Source: Janthinobacterium sp. 344 (lineage in GTDB: Bacteria; Pseudomonadota; Gammaproteobacteria; Burkholderiales; Burkholderiaceae_D). Taken from it: DNA of 64,000 nucleotides. Of this stretch, positions 27,113 to 35,171 are shown piece after piece. Below the pieces are notes generated by a model. That model worked only from the letters and a program-made list of their open reading frames with translations, made no database searches and was not told the origin of the DNA. How positions within the stretch are numbered: position 1 is the stretch's first letter; the number at the start of each line of letters is the position of its first letter. Made by a program: the position numbers and the translations under genes. The DNA lies in NCBI RefSeq assembly GCF_900112025.1, contig NZ_FOKL01000001.1:234408-298407 (forward strand), written 5' to 3'.

Positions 27113-28717
27113 TCAGGCTGCCGCACGCCTGGCGCCGGCGCCGCTGACAGGATGCCGGCGGCAATACGCAATGAACTGCGCTGCCGGCAAGGCCTTGGAA
27201 AACAGCCAGCCCTGGCCATACTCGACGCCGCGTTCGCGCAGGTAGTCGGCCTGCAGCGGCGTTTCGACGCCTTCGGCGATGATCTGCAATTCCAGGGTGT
27301 GCGCCATGTCGATGATGTGCGACGTCACGCTGCTCGTCACCGTGTCGCCGCCGATGGTATCGATGAATGATTTGTCGATCTTCAGCGCGTCGACGGGCAG
27401 GTTCTGCAGATACGCGAGGCTGGAATAGCCGGTGCCGAAATCGTCGATGGCGACGGAAAAGCCCATGGCCCGCGCCCGCTCGAGCGCATTGCGCGCCGCC
27501 GCCACGTCGATGAAGCCGCGTTCCGTCGCTTCCAGCCATATCTGGCCCACGGCGATGCCGCTGCCATCGAGCGCCCTGGCCAGCACATCGAGCAGCCTCC
27601 CCGTCTGGATATCGGAGGCGCAGACATTGATGGCGATATGCAGGTGGCCGTTGGCCAGCAGCAGCGCGCGCATCTCGCGCACGACGATGTCCACCAGCTG
27701 GTCGGTGATCGGCTCGATCAAGCCGCTCTCCTCGGCCTGCGGAATGAAATAATCGGGCCGCACCATCGTGCCATCGGGACGCGGCCAGCGTATCAGCGCC
27801 TCGGCGCCCACGCAGGCGCCATCCTTCAGGCGCACCAGCGGCTGGTAATGCACGATGAATTCGCGCTTTTTCAGCGCGTCCGCCATTTCTCCCTGCAGCG
27901 ACAGGCGGCTGCGCGTCAGCCAAACCAACAGGCTGATGGCCACGGCGGCCAGCAGGAAACCGAAGGGCAGGATGTACAGCTGCTCGTTGCGCAGCTGCCT
28001 GCGCATGCTGCTCTCGGGCGCCAGGCCGACGGTGGCCAGTTCGCCCTTGCGGGCCACGGCGGCCTGCATCTTGTCCGCGCCGGCGATGGCTGGGTCATTG
28101 CCCTTGTCGCGCACCAGCCGGCCCACCAGTTCCGCGTCCGGCCCGTTCTGGCTGCCCAGCATGGCGCCGCCCGACGTGGCGACGGCGACCTGCACGTCGG
28201 GATCGGCGATGATGTCGGCCAGGTGGGCAGGGTCGACCAGCACCAGGTGCTTGTCCTTGAACAGGCCGATCATCGCCTTGCCCGTGACCCTGCCTGCCGA
28301 CGGCGGCGCCGACGTGTAGACGTCGACGCCGCTTTTCGTCGTGAATTCAGGCTTGTCGAGGACGATGGTGCGGCCCTTTTCCGGCATGCCCCAGCTTGAA
28401 CATTTCAGCTTGCCGTCCTCGAAATAAGCGATTTCCACGACACCGCGCGACTCCAGCGTCGACTGGCGCATCAGCGCGATATGGGCGTCGGAACACGGGC
28501 GCACCGTCAGCCTGGCAACCGATTGCAGGGCCGCGCCCACCTCGTCAAACGACTTGCTGGCGCGCGTCATGGCGATGTCCGCCACGCGCTGCAGGCGCAG
28601 CTGCTCGACTTCCCGCGCCCGCAGGCCGGAAAAATGCAGGCTGCCCCAGAGGGACAGCAGCACGACCATGGCGGAAGCGCCCACTGCCGCGCAAACGAGC
28701 TTGTTACGACGATTCAA
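27113..28717 (-). CDS. CSS-domain cyclic-di-GMP phosphodiesterase (EAL)
   Basis: A 534-aa inner-membrane enzyme of the PdeC/YjcC type. Two helices flank a periplasmic CSS domain with the two expected cysteines (RPCSDAH and LKCSSWG). The cytoplasmic EAL domain has all catalytic motifs: GAEALIRW, INVCASDIQ, WLEATERGF, AIDDFGTGYSSLAYL, LKIDKSFID and AEGVET, so it should hydrolyse c-di-GMP. In relatives, the CSS disulfide state controls activity from the periplasm. An ATG at 28753 is in frame but lies inside the terminator hairpin of the upstream gene. A TTG at 28717 has GGGAGG five bases before it and gives the natural N-terminus, so TTG is preferred. Confidence 0.9.
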   Translation of the reverse strand: MNRRNKLVCAAVGASAMVVLLSLWGSLHFSGLRAREVEQLRLQRVADIAMTRASKSFDEVGAALQSVARLTVRPCSDAHIALMRQSTLESRGVVEIAYFEDGKLKCSSWGMPEKGRTIVLDKPEFTTKSGVDVYTSAPPSAGRVTGKAMIGLFKDKHLVLVDPAHLADIIADPDVQVAVATSGGAMLGSQNGPDAELVGRLVRDKGNDPAIAGADKMQAAVARKGELATVGLAPESSMRRQLRNEQLYILPFGFLLAAVAISLLVWLTRSRLSLQGEMADALKKREFIVHYQPLVRLKDGACVGAEALIRWPRPDGTMVRPDYFIPQAEESGLIEPITDQLVDIVVREMRALLLANGHLHIAINVCASDIQTGRLLDVLARALDGSGIAVGQIWLEATERGFIDVAAARNALERARAMGFSVAIDDFGTGYSSLAYLQNLPVDALKIDKSFIDTIGGDTVTSSVTSHIIDMAHTLELQIIAEGVETPLQADYLRERGVEYGQGWLFSKALPAAQFIAYCRRHPVSGAGARRAAA

Positions 28718-28741
28718 TCCGCCCTCCCCGTTGAATGTGCA

Positions 28742-28765
28742 AATGGCCCGCACGCGCGGGCCATT
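28742..28765 (-). terminator. Hairpin after the serine hydrolase gene
   Basis: A 10-bp perfect stem, AATGGCCCGC and GCGGGCCATT, with a 4-nt loop, 17 bp after the serine hydrolase stop. On the minus strand it is followed by a moderately T-rich stretch (TTGCACATTC), so it is a plausible but weak terminator. Confidence 0.6.
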
Positions 28766-28782
28766 CGGCGTTGCGGCGGCGC

Positions 28783-30132
28783 TTACTTCGGCTTGGCCAG
28801 CAGCAGCTTGCCCAGCGCTTCAAAGGCGGGCGTGGTGGTCGGATCGTTGGCCGCGTTGGCCGCCGTCGGCGTCGAGGCAAAACGCACGATCACCATCTCG
28901 GCCTTCGGATCGACATAAATGCGCTGGCCGTAGACGCCACGCGCCATGTAGGCGCCATGGTCGTTGTGCGTGACCCACCACATGTCGCGGTAGCTCCAGC
29001 CTTTCAGCAGGTCATAGCCGCCCTTGGCGAACAGCTGCTTGTCGCCGCCGCCGCGAATGTCCGCGACCGCTGCCTTGGGGAGGATTTGCTGGCCGTTGTA
29101 ACGGCCATCGTTGCGCAGCATTTCGCCAAAGCGCGCCAGGTCGCGCAAGCCGGCGCTCAGGCCGCCGCCGGCAAACGGCGTGCCCGTCGAATCGACGCTC
29201 ATGTAGCTATCCTGCTCGGCGCCCAGCTTTTTCCACACATGCTCGGACAGGTAGTCGTTGACGTTCTGTCCCGTGACCCGGGCGATGAGCCAGCCCAGCA
29301 CATCGGCATTGACCGTGCGGTAGCCGAATGCCTCGCCATGCTTGCCCTGGTGCTGCACCGTTTGCAGGTACTCGAAATAGCTGCGCGGCCCCGTGTAATC
29401 CTTGGGCTTGGGCAGCGGATTGCCGGCCGCCGCGTGCTTCCACACTTCGGCGTCCGGATCGGCATAGTCTTCGCTGAATTTCAGGCCCGTGGTCATGTCG
29501 AGCACCTGGCGCACGGTGGCGTCGCCGAACGCCGACTTGGCCAGTTCGGGAATGTAGTCGGCCACGGTCTTGCCGGGATCGAGCTTGCCTTCCGCCACGA
29601 GCGCGGCGCCCAGGGTGCCCATCACGGATTTCGTCACCGACATGGCGCCATGCTGGCCATCGTCCTTCAGCACGCCCAGGTAGCGTTCGTACACGATGCG
29701 GCCGCGGTGCAGCACCACGATGCCATCCGTGTAATTGGCGCCCAGCGACTGCTCCCAGGTCATCGTCTCCTTGCTGCCCAGCGGCGTGAAGCGCAGGCTG
29801 TCGATATCGTGGCGCAGCGCGCGCCGCAAGGGCAGCGGCGCTCCCAGGCCGCGCGACACATTCACCGTCGGCATCAGCTCGCGGAAATGCGACACGCTCC
29901 AGCGCAGCTGCGGGAAGTTGAAATAGCTGCCGTCATCGAAGCGGATGATCTTGTCGGCCGGCGGCGGCGCGCCCACCATCCATTTCAAGGCGGCCGGATC
30001 GCTGGCCGCAGCCGACAGCGGCGCAGCGGGGGCCGTTTCGGCGGCGCGCGCAGCGGCCGGCATGCCGCCCGTCGCGAGGGCCATGCAACTGGCCGCCAGG
30101 GCCATGCGTTTGATCTTCGGTAGTACATTCAT
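28783..30132 (-). CDS. Exported serine hydrolase, class C beta-lactamase/NylB-like
   Basis: A 449-aa protein with an Ala-rich signal peptide (cleavage near AAARA-AE) and a penicillin-binding/class C fold. Catalytic residues are Ser165 and Lys168 in MSVTKS, and the Tyr-containing motif FGYRTVNADVLGW (Tyr271). EDYADPDAEVW and the long FEYLQTVQ insertion before the Tyr motif resemble 6-aminohexanoate-dimer hydrolase (NylB) relatives rather than true beta-lactamases. It probably cleaves an ester or amide in the periplasm. The gene follows the porin gene by 43 bp in the same direction and is likely co-transcribed. Confidence 0.85.
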   Translation of the reverse strand: MNVLPKIKRMALAASCMALATGGMPAAARAAETAPAAPLSAAASDPAALKWMVGAPPPADKIIRFDDGSYFNFPQLRWSVSHFRELMPTVNVSRGLGAPLPLRRALRHDIDSLRFTPLGSKETMTWEQSLGANYTDGIVVLHRGRIVYERYLGVLKDDGQHGAMSVTKSVMGTLGAALVAEGKLDPGKTVADYIPELAKSAFGDATVRQVLDMTTGLKFSEDYADPDAEVWKHAAAGNPLPKPKDYTGPRSYFEYLQTVQHQGKHGEAFGYRTVNADVLGWLIARVTGQNVNDYLSEHVWKKLGAEQDSYMSVDSTGTPFAGGGLSAGLRDLARFGEMLRNDGRYNGQQILPKAAVADIRGGGDKQLFAKGGYDLLKGWSYRDMWWVTHNDHGAYMARGVYGQRIYVDPKAEMVIVRFASTPTAANAANDPTTTPAFEALGKLLLAKPK

Positions 30133-30175
30133 GCGGGTTCTCCTGTGTTCAACAACAGATTAAATGCGAGCATCT

Positions 30176-31672
30176 TCAGTAAATCCAGACCACGTTGGCC
30201 AGCCATCCCGTCCAGGTTCTGGCCTGGCCCTTCACCAGCTGGTTGATGCCGGACTGCGCGAACGACGCACTCGCGCCCAGGGTCAGATAGGTATTCGGAT
30301 TGACGACGCGCACATACTTGACGAAGACATCGTTCGCCAGCATCGGACGCAGCACGCCCGAGATCACCACCGGCGCGTCGCCCGGCACGTCGAGGCGCGT
30401 GGCCTGGCCGAACTGCAGCGGACTGCCCATCTGGTTGGCGCGCACCTGCGCCAGGTAGGCGATCACGGTGTCCTTCGGCGTGGGGTGCAATTCGATCGTC
30501 GCCTGCAGCGCATTCACGTTGGAATTGACGAAGACCCAGGTCGCCTTGCTGCCCGAGGCCCAGGCGCCCGGCGTGCCTTCGAAGAACAGCGGATCGAAGC
30601 GTTCATTGCGCGCCGTGCGCGGATCGTCGCCGGAAAAGCTCTGGTAGCCCAGCGTGAACTTGGGCGTCCACGCCACGTCGGGCAGCGAAAAGCCCCCTTC
30701 CGTGCGCCAGCCCCAGGCCCGCATCGGCTCGCGCGTATTCCACTCGCGCGCGGCGTCGAAGCCGAACCAGCCTTTCGGCAGCGTGCCGGGCAGCAGGGGA
30801 ACGCGCGCGTAGCCGTACACGAACTGCAGATCCTTGCGTCCGTCCGGCACGGCCAGCGGCGCGCCGATGCCGCCCGGCGCCGCCTGCGGATAGGCGGCGC
30901 GCGAACGCGGCACCTTGCCATATGCGATGCCCGCCTTGCGGTCATCGGCCAGCGTGTAGCTGGCGTCAACGCCGACCAGGCGCGTGCCGCTATCGTTGTC
31001 GGGGTTTTCATTCGGGTCAAGGTAGAACGCCTGCGCGCTGAACGCCTCGTGGCTCACCTTGGCCACCACGGAGTTCTGGAAGGCCTTGCGCGGGCCCAGT
31101 TTCAGCGCGCCGCGGTCAAAACCGTTCGAGCCGCCATTGGCGACCAGCATGCCGGTACCGAGCGTAAAATTCTGCGCACCGGCCGACAGATCCAGGCGCG
31201 TGCCCGCATCGCCGAGCGGCATGCGGATGCCGGCGACGAATTCCTCGATCGAGATGCGGCCCGTATCGCCCGCCCCAAACGGGTCATGGCGCACGGTGCC
31301 CGAGCCCACGGCGGACACGCGCGCATACAGTTGCCTGCCGTCGCCGAGATTGCGCTTGAAGCCGAGCGCCGGCTTGACATAGAACTCGTACCAGTAGGGT
31401 TGGAAATCAAAGGCGGGATTGCGCGCGGGCGTGTTCGACAGCTTCCAGAACAGATTGTTCTCGCCGGCGATCTGCGCGCCCGCCTCGACGGAACGCGTCA
31501 TGTGCCAGTCCGCGCCGACGGGCGGTTCAACGGCGGCGCGCCGGGCCACTTCCCTTTCCATGCCGCCCTGCCCATCGGGGTCGAGCTGGCCGGCGGCGCC
31601 GCACGCGGCGCTCCATCCCAGCAGGGCCAGCGCGGCCGAGCGCCGCACGAGGAACATCGCTTGCGTTGCCAT
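30176..31672 (-). CDS. Outer-membrane channel, alginate-export (AlgE-like) family
   Basis: A 498-aa protein with a signal peptide and a long series of amphipathic beta strands ending in an aromatic residue (NVVWIY), as required for outer-membrane barrel insertion. The middle part (FTLGYQSFSGDDPRTARNERFDPLF) and strand pattern match the alginate-export family, which includes many substrate-specific channels unrelated to alginate. No alginate genes are present. Its position, upstream of the hydrolase and divergent from a ligand-sensing regulator, suggests a channel for the compound handled by this cluster. Confidence 0.8.
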   Translation of the reverse strand: MATQAMFLVRRSAALALLGWSAACGAAGQLDPDGQGGMEREVARRAAVEPPVGADWHMTRSVEAGAQIAGENNLFWKLSNTPARNPAFDFQPYWYEFYVKPALGFKRNLGDGRQLYARVSAVGSGTVRHDPFGAGDTGRISIEEFVAGIRMPLGDAGTRLDLSAGAQNFTLGTGMLVANGGSNGFDRGALKLGPRKAFQNSVVAKVSHEAFSAQAFYLDPNENPDNDSGTRLVGVDASYTLADDRKAGIAYGKVPRSRAAYPQAAPGGIGAPLAVPDGRKDLQFVYGYARVPLLPGTLPKGWFGFDAAREWNTREPMRAWGWRTEGGFSLPDVAWTPKFTLGYQSFSGDDPRTARNERFDPLFFEGTPGAWASGSKATWVFVNSNVNALQATIELHPTPKDTVIAYLAQVRANQMGSPLQFGQATRLDVPGDAPVVISGVLRPMLANDVFVKYVRVVNPNTYLTLGASASFAQSGINQLVKGQARTWTGWLANVVWIY

Positions 31673-31816
31673 AAGTATCCCCTGCGCTCGCTGGCTGTAG
31701 ATTTGATCGGATGTTATCAGAGATACTCTTTTTTATTGTTGTAAAGCATCCTATTGTGCGGAGCACCGCTGCCGTCCGCCGCGCCACAAACAGCGCCATC
31801 CTGCTAGGCTGCGCCA

Positions 31817-31834
31817 GTGAGACGACCGTCTCAC
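31817..31834. promoter_or_regulatory. Operator-like palindrome GTGAGAC-N4-GTCTCAC
   Basis: A perfect 7-bp inverted repeat with the 4-bp centre GACC, in the divergent promoter region between the porin and the AcoR-like regulator. The core TGAGAC-N4-GTCTCA occurs again before the monooxygenase gene. Binding by the adjacent Fis-type regulator is inferred from this repetition and from the two-fold symmetry expected for a Fis-HTH dimer. Confidence 0.7.
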
Positions 31835-31938
31835 GGCGGCCCATGCTGCGGTGCGCCATGCGTGCGCGGGCGCTTCATGCTACAACGCTGTTACCAACAA
31901 AAATCCGCAGTCAGACAGCGGAAACACGGGAGAGCGCC

Positions 31939-33090
31939 ATGCCTTACGTCCGCCAGACCAGCCATCTCGACCGCGTGCGCGACCTGATCGCCGGCAGGGT
32001 CGTCAATCCCGGCATCGACGCGGCCAGGCTGGCCTCGTCGTACCGGCGCGCGCTGGACGACTACCGGCTCGATCCCGCATCGACCACGGGGCCGCGCATC
32101 CTGACGGGCGCCGAACTGCGGGCCGTGCAGCAGTCCGAGGAAAATTTTCTGCGCTCCACGGGGCAATGCCTGCCGCGCCTGCACGCCATGGTGCGCGAAG
32201 CGGGCTACTGCGTCATCCTGGCCAATGCGCATGGCGTGACGATCGACTACGCGGTCGACGCGGACCAGCGCAAGGACTTCAAGAAAGCGGGCCTGTACCC
32301 GGGCTCGTGCTGGTCGGAAGACGAGGAAGGCACATGCGGCATCGCCTCGGTACTGCTCGACCACGAAGCCATCACCGTGCACAAGACCGACCATTTCCGC
32401 GCCGCCTTCACGGGCCTGACGTGCAGCGCGGCGCCCATCTTTTCGCCACACGGCGAATTGATCGGCGTGCTCGACGCGTCGGCACTGAGCTCGCCCGATG
32501 CGCGCGACAGCCAGCGCCTGGTGAACCAGCTGGTGCGCCAGGGCGCCACCCTGATCGAGGACGGTTTTTTCCTCAAGTCCTATGGCCATTGCAGCATCCT
32601 GCTAGCGCACCGCAACCGGCACTTCGTGGAAGTGCAGCCGGAAATGCTGATCGCCATCGACGAACATGGCAGCATCGTCGCCGCCAACGGCTGCGCGCGC
32701 GAGGTCATCGCGGGCCTCGCCACCCTGCCCCGCCCCGTCGGCGAAGTGCTGGAAGTGCGCGTCGAGCGGCTGTTCGATGCGCGCGCGGGACGCGGCCTGC
32801 TGTCGCTGCGCCTGGCCGGCGGCGGCGGCTGGCTGCATGCGCGCCTGCGCACGCCGCTGCGCCAGGCCAGCGCGCGCCCGCGTGCGGGCAGCGCGGCGCC
32901 AGCGCCGGCGGACGTGACGGCTGCGCTGGAATACACCGCGCTGGAACTGGCCGAACGCACGCGCATCGTGCACGCCATGAATGCCGCCAAATGGCGCCCG
33001 CTGCAGGCGGCGGCCATGCTGGGCCTGTCGCGCGCCACCCTGTACCGGCGCATCAAGCACCTGAAAATCGTCCCGCCGCACCGGCAGTGA
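31939..33090 (+). CDS. AcoR-like transcriptional regulator lacking the AAA+ domain
   Basis: A 383-aa regulator. The N-terminal half resembles the AcoR activator region: RVRDLIAGRVVNPGIDAARL, a GAF-like ligand domain (about 80-200) with EEGTCGIASVLLDHEAI and SAAPIFSPHGELIGVLDAS. A PAS-like segment follows near 235-290, then directly a C-terminal Fis-type helix-turn-helix (KWRPLQAAAMLGLSRATLYRRIKHL, about 350-378). The sigma-54-contacting AAA+ ATPase that normally sits between them is absent, so it cannot open sigma-54 promoters and must act on another polymerase form or as repressor. The ATG at MPYVRQTS is preceded by GGGAG; an upstream open extension is not protein-like. Confidence 0.82.
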   Translation: MPYVRQTSHLDRVRDLIAGRVVNPGIDAARLASSYRRALDDYRLDPASTTGPRILTGAELRAVQQSEENFLRSTGQCLPRLHAMVREAGYCVILANAHGVTIDYAVDADQRKDFKKAGLYPGSCWSEDEEGTCGIASVLLDHEAITVHKTDHFRAAFTGLTCSAAPIFSPHGELIGVLDASALSSPDARDSQRLVNQLVRQGATLIEDGFFLKSYGHCSILLAHRNRHFVEVQPEMLIAIDEHGSIVAANGCAREVIAGLATLPRPVGEVLEVRVERLFDARAGRGLLSLRLAGGGGWLHARLRTPLRQASARPRAGSAAPAPADVTAALEYTALELAERTRIVHAMNAAKWRPLQAAAMLGLSRATLYRRIKHLKIVPPHRQ

Positions 33091-33104
33091 CCACGCCAGG
33101 ACAC

Positions 33105-33120
33105 TGAGACTTCCGTCTCA
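33105..33120. promoter_or_regulatory. Operator-like palindrome TGAGAC-N4-GTCTCA
   Basis: A perfect 6-bp inverted repeat with the centre TTCC, 114 bp before the monooxygenase ATG and 15 bp after the regulator stop. It has the same half-sites and spacing as the palindrome at 31.8 kb. No sigma-54 -24/-12 element is evident between it and the gene. Confidence 0.7.
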
Positions 33121-33233
33121 ATAGCCGCCATGCTGCACTGCAGGATGCGGCGTCAAAACGCGGGTGTTACAACATCGTCAGCGGCAGCACAGCCGCATCC
33201 CATCATAAAGTCATCAGACTTGGAGGAGACACG

Positions 33234-35042
33234 ATGCACACCGATACCAACCCGCACGACCTGGCCGTGGCCGGCATCCTGGAGCAGCTCGAAGGCGCGC
33301 TGCGCGCCAATGACGGCACGGGCGCCGCGCAGCTGTTCGAGCCAGACGGCTACTGGCGCGACCTGGTGCTGTTTACCTGGAACCTGAAAACCCTGGAAGG
33401 CCGCGAGCAGATCGCCGCCATGCTGGCCGCGCAGCTGGGCGCGGTGCAGCCCGTAACGCTGCGCATCGCCGACGGCGAACATGCCGTGGATGCCGGCGGC
33501 GTGCTGCAATGCTGGATTCATGTGGAGACCAATGCCGGGCGCGGCGCGGGCTTCATCCGCATCCGCGACGGCAAGATCTGGACCCTGCTCACCACCCTGG
33601 GCGAATTGAAGGGTTTCGAGGAAGCCAGGGGTGCGCGCCGGCCCATGGGCGCCGAACATGGAGCGCGCACGGACCGCCGCAGCTGGCTGGAAAACCGCGA
33701 GCAGGATGCCACGGAACTGGGCTACGCGCGCCAGCCCTACTGCGTCATCATCGGCGGCGGCCAGGGCGGCATCGCGCTGGGCGCGCGGCTGCGGCAGTTG
33801 AACGTCCCGACCATCATCATCGAGAAAAATGCGCGTCCGGGCGACAGCTGGCGCAAGCGCTACAAGTCGCTGTGCCTGCACGACCCCGTCTGGTACGACC
33901 ACATGCCCTACATCCCCTTCCCCGACAACTGGCCCGTCTTCACGCCCAAGGACAAGGTGGGCGACTGGCTGGAAATGTACACCAAGGTGATGGAGCTGAA
34001 CTACTGGGGCTCGACCACGTGCGAATCGGCCAGCTTCGACGCCGCCAGCGGCGAGTGGACGGTGCGGGTGCTGCGCGACGGCCAGCCCGTCACGCTGAAG
34101 CCGAAGCAGCTGGTGCTGGCCACCGGCATGTCGGGCAAGGCCAACATGCCGACGTTCAAGGGCATGGACGTGTTCCAGGGCGAGCAGCAGCACTCGTCGC
34201 AGCACCCGGGGCCGGACGCGTATGCGGGCAAGAAGGTGGTGGTGGTCGGCGCGAACAATTCCGCGCACGACATCTGCGCCGCGCTGTGGGAAGCGGGCGT
34301 GGACGTGACGATGGTGCAGCGCTCGTCGACGCACATCGTCAAGTCCGACTCGCTGATGGACCTGGCGCTGGGCGACCTGTATTCGGAACGCGCGCTGGCG
34401 GGGGGCATGACGACGGCAAAGGCCGACCTGACGTTCGCCTCGATCCCGTACAAGATCCTGGCCGACTTCCAGAAACCCGTGTTCAAGGCCATCCGCGAGC
34501 GCGACGCCGACTTTTATGCGCGGCTCGAGGAACGGGGCTTCATGCTCGATTTTGGCGACGATGATTCGGGCCTGTTCATGAAATACCTGCGCCGCGGCTC
34601 CGGCTACTACATCGACGTGGGCGCCTCGGAGCTGGTCACCGACGGCAAGATCAAGCTGAAAAGCGGCGTCGGCGTGCAGGAGCTGAAGGCCCGTTCCATC
34701 GTGCTGTCCGACGGCACGGAACTGCCGGCCGACCTGGTGGTGTACGCCACCGGCTACGGTTCCATGAATGGCTGGGCGGCCGACCTGATCTCGCCGGAAG
34801 TGGCCAACAAGGTGGGCAAGGTGTGGGGCCTCGGGTCAAGCACGACGAAGGACCCGGGCCCGTGGGAGGGCGAGCAGCGCAATATGTGGAAGCCCACGCA
34901 GCAGGAGGCGCTGTGGTTCCACGGCGGCAACCTGCACCAGTCGCGCCACTATTCCCAATACCTGTCGCTGCAGCTGAAGGCGCGCATGGAGGGCTTGCAC
35001 ACGCCCGTGTATGGGCAGCAGCAGGTGCATCACCTGGCATGA
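33234..35042 (+). CDS. NTF2-like domain fused to flavin-dependent monooxygenase
   Basis: A 602-aa protein. Residues about 8-135 look like an NTF2/SnoaL-type small domain (AGILEQLEGALRANDGTGAA, LFEPDGYWRDLVLFTWNLKT). From about 165 comes a class B flavin monooxygenase of the YUCCA/FMO type: FAD motif VIIGGGQGGIALGARL (about 171-186), KRYKSLCLHDPVWYDHMPYI, LVLATGMSG, NADPH motif VVVVGANNSAHDI (about 335-347), and the C-terminal VVYATGYGSMNG and FHGGNLHQSRHYSQY. It is predicted to oxygenate a small carbonyl, amine or aromatic substrate using NADPH and O2. A strong GGAGG ribosome site precedes the ATG. The operator upstream places it in the regulon of the AcoR-like protein. Confidence 0.87.
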   Translation: MHTDTNPHDLAVAGILEQLEGALRANDGTGAAQLFEPDGYWRDLVLFTWNLKTLEGREQIAAMLAAQLGAVQPVTLRIADGEHAVDAGGVLQCWIHVETNAGRGAGFIRIRDGKIWTLLTTLGELKGFEEARGARRPMGAEHGARTDRRSWLENREQDATELGYARQPYCVIIGGGQGGIALGARLRQLNVPTIIIEKNARPGDSWRKRYKSLCLHDPVWYDHMPYIPFPDNWPVFTPKDKVGDWLEMYTKVMELNYWGSTTCESASFDAASGEWTVRVLRDGQPVTLKPKQLVLATGMSGKANMPTFKGMDVFQGEQQHSSQHPGPDAYAGKKVVVVGANNSAHDICAALWEAGVDVTMVQRSSTHIVKSDSLMDLALGDLYSERALAGGMTTAKADLTFASIPYKILADFQKPVFKAIRERDADFYARLEERGFMLDFGDDDSGLFMKYLRRGSGYYIDVGASELVTDGKIKLKSGVGVQELKARSIVLSDGTELPADLVVYATGYGSMNGWAADLISPEVANKVGKVWGLGSSTTKDPGPWEGEQRNMWKPTQQEALWFHGGNLHQSRHYSQYLSLQLKARMEGLHTPVYGQQQVHHLA

Positions 35043-35060
35043 TCCTGATTCGCTGGCCGA

Positions 35061-35093
35061 AAAAAAGCGGCGGGCCTTGGCCCGCCGCTTTTT
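35061..35093. terminator. Bidirectional rho-independent terminator
   Basis: The stem GCGGCGGGCC/GGCCCGCCGC is flanked by A6 on the left and T5 on the right, so it can end transcription from the monooxygenase on the plus strand and from the YceI gene on the minus strand. Confidence 0.9.
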
Positions 35094-35116
35094 CCATTTC
35101 ACCCCAGGAGCAAGTA

Positions 35117-35147
35117 CCGGGGTCGGACCCTCAGGGTCCGACCCCGG
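35117..35147. repeat. GGGTC palindromic intergenic element, copy 2
   Basis: A perfect inverted repeat with 14-bp arms CCGGGGTCGGACCC and GGGTCCGACCCCGG and a TCA loop. It is the same type as the element between urtA and urtB, with compensating changes (A/T to G/C) in both arms that keep the pairing. It sits just downstream of the YceI gene, next to the terminator. Confidence 0.85.
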
Positions 35148-35171
35148 CAGTCCAGATGTCGGGTGTATAAA

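Noticed and set aside
31939..33090. Annotation as a sigma-54-dependent activator
   Set aside because: The AAA+ domain is absent, so sigma-54 activation is not supported despite AcoR-like ends.
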